A DNA stretch of 64,000 bases from Kineococcus sp. NBC_00420 (GCF_036021035.1 NZ_CP107930.1:3038001-3102000); one strand, 5' to 3'; numbered from the stretch's first letter, positions 17,576-26,037 are shown. Notes: generated from the sequence alone by a model not told the origin. Numbers and translations: made by a program.

Positions 17576-18414
17576 GCACTCGTCCCCCCTTCGTGGAACT
17601 CCTCGACGCCGCCCGTGCGGCCGGTCGTGGAGTCGGGGCCTTCAACGTCGTCCTGCTCGAGCACGCCGAGGCCATGGCCGCCGGTGCCGCGCGCGCCGGT
17701 CTGCCGGTCGTGCTGCAGATCAGCGAGAACTGCATCACGTACCACGGTGGTCTGGAACCCCTCACCGTCGCCACCCAGGCCATCGCCCGCGCCGTCGACG
17801 TCGAGGTCCTGGTGCACCTGGACCACGTGGAGGACCCGGAGCTGGCCCGGCGCGGCATCGACCTCGGCGTCGACTCGATCATGTACGACGGGTCGAAACT
17901 GCCTTACGCGGAGAACGTCGCCGCGACCCGGGCCCTGGCCGAGGAGGCCCACGCCGTGGGGATCGCGCTGGAGGCCGAACTCGGCGAGGTCGGCGGCAAG
18001 GACGGCGTCCACGCCCCGGGTGCGCGCACCGACCCCGACGAGGCCGCGGAGTTCGTCGCCGCCACGGGGGTCGACGCCCTGGCGGTGGCCGTGGGGACGT
18101 CGCACGCGATGCAGACCCGCGTCGCCCGCGTCGACCGCGACCTCATCGCCCGGCTCGCCGCGAGCGTCCCCGTCCCCCTGGTGCTGCACGGCTCGTCGGG
18201 GTTGTCCGACGAGGAACTCCGCGCCGCCGTCGAGGTCGGCATGACGAAGGTCAACATCTCGACGCACCTCAACGGGGTGTTCACCCGCGCCGTGCGCGCT
18301 GTGCTGGCCGACCGGCCCGACCTCACCGACCCGCGGAAGTACGTCGCCGCGGGCCGCGCCGCGCTGGAGGACGAGACCGAGCGTCTGCTGCGGCTGCTCG
18401 CGGGGACCGCGTGA
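17572..18414 (+). CDS. Class II ketose-bisphosphate aldolase (tagatose/fructose-bisphosphate)
   Basis: A 280-residue zinc-dependent aldolase. HLDHVEDPELARRG carries a Zn His, YDGSKLPYAENVAATR the substrate loop, AVAVGTSHAMQ another Zn His, and VLHGSSGLSDEELR with VNISTHL the last Zn site and phosphate loop. It splits tagatose-1,6-bisphosphate into glyceraldehyde-3-phosphate and dihydroxyacetone phosphate. It is the last gene of the operon. A small GAAA-capped hairpin (18421-18434) follows its stop and may help termination. Confidence 0.8.
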   Translation: MSTRPPFVELLDAARAAGRGVGAFNVVLLEHAEAMAAGAARAGLPVVLQISENCITYHGGLEPLTVATQAIARAVDVEVLVHLDHVEDPELARRGIDLGVDSIMYDGSKLPYAENVAATRALAEEAHAVGIALEAELGEVGGKDGVHAPGARTDPDEAAEFVAATGVDALAVAVGTSHAMQTRVARVDRDLIARLAASVPVPLVLHGSSGLSDEELRAAVEVGMTKVNISTHLNGVFTRAVRAVLADRPDLTDPRKYVAAGRAALEDETERLLRLLAGTA

Positions 18415-18467
18415 CGACCTCCCGGGAAACCGGGCGGCGCACGCTGGTCCTCCGCTAGCGTCACGCC

Positions 18468-18980
18468 ATGACGACCCTGGACACGTCGGCGCCGAGCTCC
18501 CGGAACGCTGACGCGCGCGTGGCCGCGGCCTGGGTCCTGGCCCTCTGCGGGATTCTGCTGGCGGTGTCGTGCGGGTGGCGCCTCGCCGGGGTCGCGGGGC
18601 AGGTGCACGAACTGCACTGGTTGCGGGAGAACGGGACCCGGTTCACCGGCGTGGTCGTCGAAGAGGGCCTGACGCGTCCAGACGGCAGCATGACCTCCTA
18701 CGGGGTGCAAGCCCCCGGCGGACGGACGCAGGTCCAGGGTGAGCAGTTCTTCGTCGACGCGACCTGGAGCCCGACCCCCGTCACGGCGAAGGGCCAGCGC
18801 GTCGACGTCGCCGTGGATCCGCGCGATCGTTCCCTCCTCGGGCTGCCGGCCGACTCCCTGCACCACGGATGGGTTCTGGAGGGGCTCCGGGCGGGATTGC
18901 CGTCCGGTCTGGCGGCCGCGGCGTTCCTCGGCGGGGCCGTCCTCGTGGTGCGGCGGTGGACTGGTTCACTGCCGGGGTGA
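18468..18980 (+). CDS. DUF3592-like membrane protein
   Basis: A 170-residue protein with one helix near residues 20-45, an extracytoplasmic domain with GTRFTGVVVEEGLTRPDG and DVAVDPRDRSLLGLPADS, and a second helix at the end. That topology and the VAVDPRD text match DUF3592-type proteins of unknown role. TAGCGT lies six bases before the ATG, suggesting a leaderless mRNA. The stop overlaps the next start (GTGA). Confidence 0.6.
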   Translation: MTTLDTSAPSSRNADARVAAAWVLALCGILLAVSCGWRLAGVAGQVHELHWLRENGTRFTGVVVEEGLTRPDGSMTSYGVQAPGGRTQVQGEQFFVDATWSPTPVTAKGQRVDVAVDPRDRSLLGLPADSLHHGWVLEGLRAGLPSGLAAAAFLGGAVLVVRRWTGSLPG

Positions 18981-20137
18981 CCCTCGCGTTCTCCCTCGAC
19001 CCGACCCTGCGCCACCTGAACCACGGTTCCTTCGGCGCGGTCCCGACGCTCGCCCTGGAACGGCAGGCGGCCTACCGCGCGGAGATGGAGGGCGCGCCGG
19101 TCCGGTTCTTCGTCGGTGTTCCGGAACGCATCGCGGCGGCCCGGGAACGCGTGGCCCCCTACCTCGGGGTGTCCGCGGACGACCTCGCGTTCGTGCCGAA
19201 CGCCAGCGCCGGGGCGAGCGTGGTCTTCAGCTCGCTCCCGGTGGAGCAGGGGTGCGAGGTCGTCGTCACCGACCACGGGTACGGCGCGGTGACGATGGGC
19301 GCGCGTCGGCTCGTCCGGCGCTGGGGCGGGCGGATCCGCACCGCGCACGTCCCGCTCGGTGCCGGTCCGGAGGAGGCGGCCGCGGCCGTCGCCGCAGAAC
19401 TCTCGGACCGGACGGCCCTCGTCGTGCTCGACCACATCACCTCCCCGACGGCGCGGTTCCTGCCCGTCGACCTCATCAGCGCCGCCGCCCACGAACGCGG
19501 GATCCCCGTCCTCGTCGACGGTGCCCACGTCCCGCTGCAACTCGCCGAACCCCTCGCGGGCGTCGACTGCGACTTCTGGGTCGGCAACCTGCACAAGTTC
19601 GGGTGCGCCCCGCGGGGTTCCGGCGTCCTCGTCGCCCGCGGTGACCTCCGCCGGGAACTGAACCCGCTCATCGACTCCTGGGGAGCCGAGCAGGAGTTCC
19701 CCGCCAGCTTCGACCAGCAGGGAACCCTCGACTTCACGAGCTGGCTCGCGGCCCCGGACGCCCTCGACGCCGTCGAGGCGGAGATCGGCTGGGCCGCGCT
19801 CCGGGTGCGGGTCGCCGCACTGGCCCGGTACGGCGTGGACGTCGTCGCCGACGCGTTCGCGGCGTTGACGGGGGAGGACCACCACGTCGAGGTCGGGATG
19901 CCGGCCGGTCCGCTGCGGCTGGTGAGACTGCCCGGCCGGCTGGGGCTGGGGGAGGGGGGCGGCAACGCCGTGCGGGACCGCGCACTGGCCGAACTGGGCG
20001 TCGAGGCCGCGTTCACCGCGTTCGGCGACCAGGGTTTCGTCCGGCTCTCGGCCCACGCCTACAACACCCCCGACGACTACGACGACTTCGCCCGCCGCTG
20101 CGTCCCCGCGCTGGTCGAGTGGTCCCGCACGGCGTAG
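18977..20137 (+). CDS. Class V aminotransferase, isopenicillin-N-epimerase-like
   Basis: A 386-residue PLP enzyme. LRHLNHGSFGAVP opens the family; VFVxSSLPVEQG-like text and DHGYGAVTMGARRL follow; LVVLDHITSPTARFLPV and VLVDGAHVP place the PLP-contacting Asp and His; GNLHKFGCAPRGSG holds the Schiff-base Lys. This is the CefD/NifS superfamily; the substrate is unknown. GTG 18977, overlapping the upstream stop, is preferred over the open frame from 18869. Its TAG stop doubles as part of a -10-like box for the next gene. Confidence 0.75.
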   Translation: MTLAFSLDPTLRHLNHGSFGAVPTLALERQAAYRAEMEGAPVRFFVGVPERIAAARERVAPYLGVSADDLAFVPNASAGASVVFSSLPVEQGCEVVVTDHGYGAVTMGARRLVRRWGGRIRTAHVPLGAGPEEAAAAVAAELSDRTALVVLDHITSPTARFLPVDLISAAAHERGIPVLVDGAHVPLQLAEPLAGVDCDFWVGNLHKFGCAPRGSGVLVARGDLRRELNPLIDSWGAEQEFPASFDQQGTLDFTSWLAAPDALDAVEAEIGWAALRVRVAALARYGVDVVADAFAALTGEDHHVEVGMPAGPLRLVRLPGRLGLGEGGGNAVRDRALAELGVEAAFTAFGDQGFVRLSAHAYNTPDDYDDFARRCVPALVEWSRTA

Positions 20138-20148
20138 CTTCCGGCTCC

Positions 20149-21411
20149 GTGCCGGAACCCGTGCAGTTGCTCGCCTCCGCCGTCTCCCGGTGGGGGGAGG
20201 ACGAGTGGTCCCGCGGTGCGTGGAGCCTCATCGGCGTGGATGGGACGCCCGCGGACCGGACCACCGTGGGTTCCCCCGTCGGGACGCGGCTGCGGATCGC
20301 GGGGGAGGGGACCCACCCCACCCGGGCCGGGATGACCCACGGCGCGCACGAACAGGGCGTGCAGGCGGGGGAGTGGGCCGCGGCGCTCGGACACCGGCGG
20401 GTCGTCGTGGTGGGCGCCGGGATCGCCGGTCTCGCCGCGGCGCAGGAACTCCGCGGACGCGGGGTGGACGTGCAGGTGTGGGAAGCGCGCGACCGCGTGG
20501 GGGGCCGAGCCGTCGGGGTGGAGGTCGGCGGGTCCACCTTCGACCTGGGGGCCAACTGGTTGCAGCAGTTCGACGAGAACGTCCTGGCGCGCACGGTCGA
20601 GGCACTGGGGTTGCGGACCGTGGCGACCGACTTCACCGATCCGCTCGTCCTCGGGTCATCCACGGGCGGGGTGCCCCGTCCGGAGGGCCTGACGTGTGGA
20701 CTCCGGGAGCGGCTCGCCGTCGCGGCGCCGGGAACCTCGATCGGGCAGGTCGTCGAGGAGTGGTTGCGGGACCCGCGGCCGTGGACCGCGGAGGTCGTCC
20801 GCCGGTTCGTGGACGCCGAGGTCGTCATGGACACCGGGGTTCCGTTGTCCTCCCTGAGTGCGCGGCACGGGTTCGAGGCCGGCGTCGGCGAAGGGGACCG
20901 GTGGATCGTCGGCAGTTACCGCCGCCTGCTCGACCACCTCGCCGAGGGGGTCGACGTCCGGCTGCGGCGGCCGGTGCGCCGGGTGGAGGTCCGCGACGAC
21001 GGGGTGCTGGTGGCCGGCGCCGACGAAGAGGTGCACGACGGTGAGGTGCACGCCGACGCGGTGATCATCACGGTGCCGTTCGCGGTCCTCGCGGCCGGCG
21101 CCGTCGAGTTCGTCCCGCCGCTGCCGGGCGGGCACCGGGACGCGCTGGCGCGGTTGCCCACCGGACGGGTGGAGAAGGTGGTGCTGCGCCTCGACCGGCG
21201 CTTCTGGCCCGAGCACGCGGCCGGCTACTACCGCGTCCACGGGCCGGGGGCCGGGTCCGTCAGCGAGTGGCTCGACGCCACGGAGGCGGACGGGCGGCCC
21301 ACCCTCGTCGGGTTGTTCGCGGGGCCGTGGGTCGAGGAGCTGTGGGCGGGGGAGGACGAGGCCGTCGCGCGAGCAGCCCTGGGCGTGGTCACCGCAGCCC
21401 TCGGCCTCTGA
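20149..21411 (+). CDS. FAD-dependent amine oxidase with permuted domain order
   Basis: A 420-residue flavoprotein. The Rossmann motif RVVVVGAGIAGLAAAQEL and EARDRVGGRAV, normally at the N-terminus of amine oxidases, start near residue 84. The first ~75 residues instead hold what is normally the C-terminal segment: SRWGEDEWSRGAWS, then RIAGEGTHPTRAGMTHGAHEQG, the FAD-closing strand and helix. The protein ends at VTAALGL, just where that segment should begin. The order is thus circularly permuted but complete. The GTG at 20149 is chosen because TAGCTT lies eight bases before it and the first motif starts soon after. Confidence 0.7.
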   Translation: MPEPVQLLASAVSRWGEDEWSRGAWSLIGVDGTPADRTTVGSPVGTRLRIAGEGTHPTRAGMTHGAHEQGVQAGEWAAALGHRRVVVVGAGIAGLAAAQELRGRGVDVQVWEARDRVGGRAVGVEVGGSTFDLGANWLQQFDENVLARTVEALGLRTVATDFTDPLVLGSSTGGVPRPEGLTCGLRERLAVAAPGTSIGQVVEEWLRDPRPWTAEVVRRFVDAEVVMDTGVPLSSLSARHGFEAGVGEGDRWIVGSYRRLLDHLAEGVDVRLRRPVRRVEVRDDGVLVAGADEEVHDGEVHADAVIITVPFAVLAAGAVEFVPPLPGGHRDALARLPTGRVEKVVLRLDRRFWPEHAAGYYRVHGPGAGSVSEWLDATEADGRPTLVGLFAGPWVEELWAGEDEAVARAALGVVTAALGL

Positions 21412-21457
21412 GCCGTTCCAGGGAGTGCTCGGCGTCCTCCGCTCGTAGTCTCACGCT

Positions 21458-22450
21458 GTGCAGACGATGGGATTGACCAGGGTGTTGGGCAGGACCGGCC
21501 GCAGGGTCGGGGCGATCGGGATGGGTTGCTGGCAGATCGGCGGGAGCTGGGGCGACGTCGCCGAGGACGCGGCGCTGGAGACGCTGCAGGCCGCGGCGGA
21601 CGCCGGCGTGACCTTCTTCGACACCGCCGACGTCTACGGGGACGGGCGCAGCGAGAAGCTGCTCGGCCGCTTCCTGCCGACGGCACCCGAGGGCGTGTTC
21701 GTCGCCACGAAGATGGGCCGGCGGGCCGACCCGCACGACGCCTCCGCCTACACGCTGGACGCCTTCCGGGCCTGGAACGACCGCAGCCGCGAGAACCTCG
21801 GTGTCGACACCCTCGACCTCGTCCAGCTGCACTGCCCGCCGCCGCCCGTCCTCACGACCGACGCGGTCTACGAGGCGCTGGACACCCTCGTGGCCGAGGG
21901 CCGCACCCGCGCCTACGGCGTCTCCGTCGAGACCGTCGCCGAGGGTCTCGACGCGGTCGCCCGCCCCAACGTGGCGAGCGTGCAGATCATCCTCAACCCG
22001 TTGCGGCTCAAGCCCGTCACCGAGTTCCTGCCCGCCGCGGCCGAGGCCGGCGTGGGCGTCGTCGTCCGGGTGCCGCTGGCCTCGGGCCTGCTGACGGGCA
22101 AGATCGACGAGAACTCGACCTTCGCCGCCGACGACCACCGCACCTTCAACCGCAACGGCGAGGCCTTCGACGTCGGGGAGACCTTCGCCGGGGTCCCGCT
22201 CGGGGCCGGCGTCCAGGCGGCCAAGCGGCTGGCCGGGGTCGCCGGGGACGTCCCCCTCGCCGCCTTCACGCTGCGCTGGATCGTCGAGCAGCCCGGGGTC
22301 AGCGTCGTCATCCCCGGTGCCCGCAACCCCGAGCAGGCCCGCGCGAACGCCGCGGCGGCCGACGTCGCGGCGCCCACCACCGCCCAGCTCGACGCCGTCC
22401 AGGAGGTCTACCGCGACCTCGTCGCCGAGCACGTGCACGACCGCTGGTGA
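21458..22450 (+). CDS. Aldo/keto reductase
   Basis: A 330-residue NADPH-dependent (beta/alpha)8-barrel oxidoreductase. The catalytic tetrad is visible: Asp in FFDTADVYG, Tyr in the same motif, Lys in VATKMGRR, His in LVQLHCPPPP. The cofactor-binding C-terminal helix region includes VVIPGARNPEQARANAAAA. The group resembles YdhF/Tas-like general reductases; the substrate is not predictable. TAGTCT lies six bases before the GTG start, so the transcript is probably leaderless. Confidence 0.85.
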   Translation: MQTMGLTRVLGRTGRRVGAIGMGCWQIGGSWGDVAEDAALETLQAAADAGVTFFDTADVYGDGRSEKLLGRFLPTAPEGVFVATKMGRRADPHDASAYTLDAFRAWNDRSRENLGVDTLDLVQLHCPPPPVLTTDAVYEALDTLVAEGRTRAYGVSVETVAEGLDAVARPNVASVQIILNPLRLKPVTEFLPAAAEAGVGVVVRVPLASGLLTGKIDENSTFAADDHRTFNRNGEAFDVGETFAGVPLGAGVQAAKRLAGVAGDVPLAAFTLRWIVEQPGVSVVIPGARNPEQARANAAAADVAAPTTAQLDAVQEVYRDLVAEHVHDRW

Positions 22451-22479
22451 AGCGCCCGGAAACTTCTCCGGCAGATCTG

Positions 22480-22506
22480 TAACGCCCGAACGGGTGACGC
22501 CGATAA
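22480..22506 (+). promoter_or_regulatory. Sigma-28 (FliA/WhiG)-type promoter candidate
   Basis: TAAC (22480-22483), 15 bases, then GCCGATAA (22499-22506) matches the FliA/WhiG consensus TAAA-N15-GCCGATAA with one mismatch. It points toward the hairpin at 22591 and the membrane gene at 22833. The -10 match is perfect. Confidence 0.5.
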
Positions 22507-22832
22507 GGCCCCTGAGTCCGGGGGGAGCGGGGCTCGGAGGCCGGGGGGCCTGCGAGCGACGTCTGGTCTCAGGGGGGAAACGCGGTGTCGCGTCTGGTGG
22601 TCGGGGGGCTGACCACCAGACGCCGCGCCTGCGGGAAGGGGTCGCCGGCGGCCCGTCCCTCGCCTGCAGCGAGCCACGTCGTCCGTCCGCCACCACCGCG
22701 TCCGCTGTGGTGGCGTTCGTCGTCCGGGCGTGACCCACGCCCCGAGGATGACGACCGGGTCGTGGGTCAGCGTGGTGTGCACGGCGGGGAGACTCGTCGG
22801 GGGTCGCGGACTCATCGCCCTAGGCTGCCGCG
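22507..22832. other. Gene-free stretch with possible small RNA
   Basis: Downstream of the sigma-28-like promoter there is no convincing gene for ~325 bases. A 12-base perfect stem occupies 22591-22622. A G-run before GTG 22585 mimics a ribosome site, but that frame has poor third-position bias. The stretch may be an untranslated leader or a noncoding RNA. Confidence 0.35.
22591..22622. terminator. Perfect 12-bp stem-loop
   Basis: CGTCTGGTGGTC and GACCACCAGACG form a perfect 12-base stem around GGGGGGCT. No T-run follows, as is common for actinobacterial terminators. It could end the aldo/keto reductase transcript or the one from the sigma-28-like promoter. Confidence 0.45.
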
Positions 22833-23357
22833 ATGGCCAGCTTCCGGCACCGTCGCGACGGTGGGCTCGACGTCGTCCGCGCCCGGCACCGCACCTCGGC
22901 GTTCGTCTACGGCAACATCACGGTGCTCGGGGCGCTCGTCGCCGTGGACTCCCATGCCGTCGAGACCGGGCACGCGGCGATCGCCGTCGCCGCGACCGCG
23001 GTCGCGACGTTCATCGCGCACATCGCCGCGGACCTCGTCTCCGAACGTGTCCGACCCGACCACCTCCCGGGGAAGCCGCGGGAGGAGCTCGCCGAGGAGT
23101 TGCGGGACGCCACCCCGATCGCGACGTCGGGGGTGGTCCCCGTCCTCCTGGTGCTGCTGGGGACCCTCGAGATCCTCCCGGCCCAGCCGGCGCTGTGGAT
23201 CGGCATCGCCTTCGTCGTGCTGCGGCTGGCGATCACGGGGGTGGTGACGGAGCGCCTCAGCGGTCGCGACCCCTCCGCCACAGCGCTGTGGGGCGGGATC
23301 GTCCTCGCGGCGGTCAGCGCCGGGGTCGCCGTGGCGAAGGCACTGCTGACCCACTGA
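22833..23357 (+). CDS. Integral membrane protein of unknown function
   Basis: A 174-residue protein with about five predicted helices. A conserved-looking loop, HIAADLVSERVRPDHLPG, links the early helices. I do not recognise the family. TAGGCT lies six bases before the ATG, suggesting leaderless expression. Its 3' end overlaps the 3' end of the convergent TerC-like gene by 44 bases; both ends look genuine (a last helix here, a low-complexity tail there). Confidence 0.6.
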   Translation: MASFRHRRDGGLDVVRARHRTSAFVYGNITVLGALVAVDSHAVETGHAAIAVAATAVATFIAHIAADLVSERVRPDHLPGKPREELAEELRDATPIATSGVVPVLLVLLGTLEILPAQPALWIGIAFVVLRLAITGVVTERLSGRDPSATALWGGIVLAAVSAGVAVAKALLTH

Positions 23358-24396
23358 CCGTGCGACCGCGGCGCCGGTTGTGGACCAGCGAGGTGAGCAG
23401 CGAGGTCCCGATGACGACCGCGCCGAACCAGCCGGCGAGCAGTCCCGGGATGGGCGCGACCAGCGAGACCCACAGCAGCACACCGAGGACGCCCAGCACG
23501 TAGGCGGCCCCGGCGGGGAGGTGCTCGTAGCGCTTCAGCGCCTCCCCGGAGTCGAGGCGGCGCGTCAGCCGCACGAGGAACACCGCCCCGATGCTGACCC
23601 CGGCGACGGCGATCACGAGCCGCTCCCAGGCCGGGAGCCCCGTGCCGGTGTCGCTGAAGGAGTACGTGCCGTCCAGGATCTCCAGCAGCAGGAACACCGC
23701 GAGCGCGCGCTCGACGACGACGGCCGCCGCGTGCGTCCACACGTGCCGCGCCCCGGCCTTCACCAGGGCGTACCCGGCGATCCCGAGAGCGCCGGCGACG
23801 GCCACCGTCGTGCGGTTCCCCGGCGGGGCCCAGGCGATCGCACCACCGGCCAGGACGGCCGCGGTGCAGAACTGCACGAGTCGAGGGCGGGCCAGGCGGA
23901 AGAACGGCCGCTCCAGCGGCGCGATCCACAACGGCCGGTCCTTGCGCTCGCAGTTGAACAGGTACTCGGTGAACACCATCCACAGGAACACCCCGCCGAA
24001 GGCGGCGAGCCCCGGACGGACACCGGCGAGGTCGGCGGCGTAGTGCGACGGGTCCGCGACCATCGCCGTCGTCGTCTCCGCCACGTCCTCGCCCCTGGCC
24101 GTCGCCACCGCCACCGGGGGGACGAACAACCGCATGACGACGACGCCGACGAACAGCCCGGCGGTCAGGAACACCTGACGCATCCTCGGGTGCAGCCGGC
24201 CGGCGACCCCGGCCATCGGTACCGCGTTGTCGACGCTGAGGGCGACCTCGTACGCGGCGAGCGTCACGAGGGCCGCGGCGGCGTGGGGTCCCTCGAGAAC
24301 CCAGGCGGCGGCTCCGCCGAGGAGCGCGAGGGCCACGGGCAGGCCGATGACGTCGCGCCCGCGCAGGGGGGTGGTCGTGCTCAGGGTGGAGCTCAC
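23314..24396 (-). CDS. DUF475/TerC-like membrane protein
   Basis: A 360-residue protein with about nine helices. Key TerC-superfamily text: YEVALSVDNAVPMAG (acidic residues inside a helix), WMVFTEYLFN, and VFLLLEILDGTYSFSD. These proteins are linked to metal export or tellurite resistance; DUF475 members are the longer branch. The GTG at 24396 follows GGGAG and is preferred over the open frame reaching 24561. The last ~20 residues are Arg/Pro/Ser-rich. Confidence 0.8.
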   Translation of the reverse strand: MSSTLSTTTPLRGRDVIGLPVALALLGGAAAWVLEGPHAAAALVTLAAYEVALSVDNAVPMAGVAGRLHPRMRQVFLTAGLFVGVVVMRLFVPPVAVATARGEDVAETTTAMVADPSHYAADLAGVRPGLAAFGGVFLWMVFTEYLFNCERKDRPLWIAPLERPFFRLARPRLVQFCTAAVLAGGAIAWAPPGNRTTVAVAGALGIAGYALVKAGARHVWTHAAAVVVERALAVFLLLEILDGTYSFSDTGTGLPAWERLVIAVAGVSIGAVFLVRLTRRLDSGEALKRYEHLPAGAAYVLGVLGVLLWVSLVAPIPGLLAGWFGAVVIGTSLLTSLVHNRRRGRTVSGSAVPSPRRPRR

Positions 24397-24716
24397 GGGT
24401 CTCCCGGGATCTCGCGGGGCGGGGTCTCGGACGGTCCAACCGTCGCACGTCCGGGTGCGGGTCCGCGAGTGCACGGGTGCCGCTAGGGGGTGAAGATCCA
24501 GCGGAGGGAGGGTGACCCGGCGCTCCAAAGGGTGGGTCGGCCGAGCGGAGCTTCCCCACACCGTCCGGCCGACCCGAGATCATCTTCGCACAGGTGTTCG
24601 AACGATGCACGCCCTTCCTGGCCGCGGCAGTGTCGTGCCGCAGGACACCGCTGGTGCCTCCAGCCGCCTCGGTGGCGACCCGTCCCGCCTCCGCCCCCGC
24701 TCCACGGTCACGGACG
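24397..24716. other. Gene-free stretch upstream of the TerC-like gene
   Basis: About 320 bases between the TerC-like start and the monooxygenase stop, both on the minus strand. The only notable element is the LexA-like box at 24586-24601. Short plus-strand frames here lack coding bias. Confidence 0.4.
24586..24601. promoter_or_regulatory. LexA (SOS) box-like site
   Basis: TCGCAC-AGGT-GTTCGA matches the mycobacterial-type SOS box TCGAAC-N4-GTTCGA at 11 of 12 defined bases. It lies 190 bases upstream of the TerC-like start. Chance occurrence is possible. Confidence 0.3.
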
Positions 24717-26006
24717 TCACGACGCCCGGGTGGTCGCTGATCGGTACTCCGGTAGTTCGACGGTGTCCGAGGTGGAGGCGAGCAGAGCGCGTTCGCCCGC
24801 TCTGCGCAGCAAGGGGGTGGCGGCCAGGCGGTGGGCCCCGTGCAGGAGAACCAGACCCCAGCGGCTCTTCGGGGAGGCCAGCGCCGGGATCCCCGGCCTC
24901 ACCCGCTGGGTCTTGTCCACGTAGGAGCGGAGCCGCTGCTCGTAGGCGGCGAGAGCTCGTTCGGGCTCCATCGAAGCTCCCCGGGACAGTGCCCGGTCAC
25001 GCTCGAGCGCCAGCTCACCAGCCAGCACGTGAGCGGCCAGCAGGGCCAGGCTAGTGCCCATGCCCGTCGGCCCGCCCCACGCGGTGTCCCCGAGCAGGAC
25101 CACCCGTCCACGCGACCAGCGCGGAGTGCGCACCTGCTCGGCACGTTCGAGGTAGAACTCCTCCGGAGCGGCGGCGAACCCGTCGAGGACGCGCTGCGTC
25201 TGCCAGCCCACGTCGGCGAACCGCTCGCGCAGCACCGTGAGCTGAGCCTCGACGCCGAGGCGGTGGAGGCCCATCGGTGGCGCCATGAAGGCCAGCGTCG
25301 CGCGCGTGGTCCCGACGTCGTCGGGGCGCAGGGAGACGATGCGACCACCGGGAGCCGTCAGCCACCGCCACCACTGGTCGTCGTCGCCGCTGGGCTGGAT
25401 CCGGCCGTAGCCGACGTACTGGCCCCGGTCGGTGCAGGTGACCTCGCTCCGCCCGCCGTCGGTGAAGACGAGGTCGCGGGTCGCCGAGCGTTTGCCTTCC
25501 GCGACGACGAGCAGGTCGTAGTGCTCCCGTGATCCGCGGGAGGTGACGACGTCGACGCCCCCGCCGGGAGCGTCGTGCTCGACGTGGACGAGGTGTTCGC
25601 CGTAGCGGTGTTCGACGTCCCCGCCGGTGGCTTCCAGGAGCAGCTGCGAGAGCCGGCCGCGCAGGATCTCCAGTTCCGCGGTGGGCCCGTCCCCGGCACG
25701 GTCGGCCCCGGGGCGGTGGGGGTGATCGCGGACGGGGAAGGATGCGTAGGCCGAGCCGTCGGGTCGCAGGAACCGCGTGCCGACCTCTCCGGTCCCGGCG
25801 GCGGCCACCGCCTCGTACAACCCCGTCCGGCGCAGCACCTCCCGCGCCGGACCGCGAACGTCGACGTTCTGGCCGGCGGTGCGGGGTCGTGGTGCTCGTT
25901 CCAGCAGGGTCGGCGCGAAGCCGGACCGCCACAGCTCGTGGGCCACCGCGGGCCCGGCGATGCTGCCTCCGGTCACCAGCACTCGGGTCTGGATGTCCGT
26001 TCCCAT
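24717..26006 (-). CDS. FAD-dependent monooxygenase (PHBH/Tet(X)-like)
   Basis: A 429-residue group A flavin monooxygenase. RVLVTGGSIAGPAVAHEL is a GxGxxG variant for FAD; DLLVVAEGKRSATR is the DG motif region; GRVVLLGDTAWGGPTGMGTSLAL is the GD motif that binds FAD ribityl phosphate. Such enzymes hydroxylate aromatic or tetracycline-like compounds with NAD(P)H. Of several in-frame ATGs (26015, 26012, 26006) the last is best spaced from GAGGAG. It is divergent from a MarR gene with a palindromic operator between, suggesting inducible detoxification. Confidence 0.8.
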   Translation of the reverse strand: MGTDIQTRVLVTGGSIAGPAVAHELWRSGFAPTLLERAPRPRTAGQNVDVRGPAREVLRRTGLYEAVAAAGTGEVGTRFLRPDGSAYASFPVRDHPHRPGADRAGDGPTAELEILRGRLSQLLLEATGGDVEHRYGEHLVHVEHDAPGGGVDVVTSRGSREHYDLLVVAEGKRSATRDLVFTDGGRSEVTCTDRGQYVGYGRIQPSGDDDQWWRWLTAPGGRIVSLRPDDVGTTRATLAFMAPPMGLHRLGVEAQLTVLRERFADVGWQTQRVLDGFAAAPEEFYLERAEQVRTPRWSRGRVVLLGDTAWGGPTGMGTSLALLAAHVLAGELALERDRALSRGASMEPERALAAYEQRLRSYVDKTQRVRPGIPALASPKSRWGLVLLHGAHRLAATPLLRRAGERALLASTSDTVELPEYRSATTRAS

Positions 26007-26037
26007 CGCCATCATCTCCTCGATTGCTTGACCATCA

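Noticed and set aside
22585-22832. A small gene starting at GTG 22585 behind a G-rich ribosome-like site
   Set aside because: Third-position bias is weak and the translation is low-complexity Arg/Pro/Ser; it overlaps a strong hairpin.
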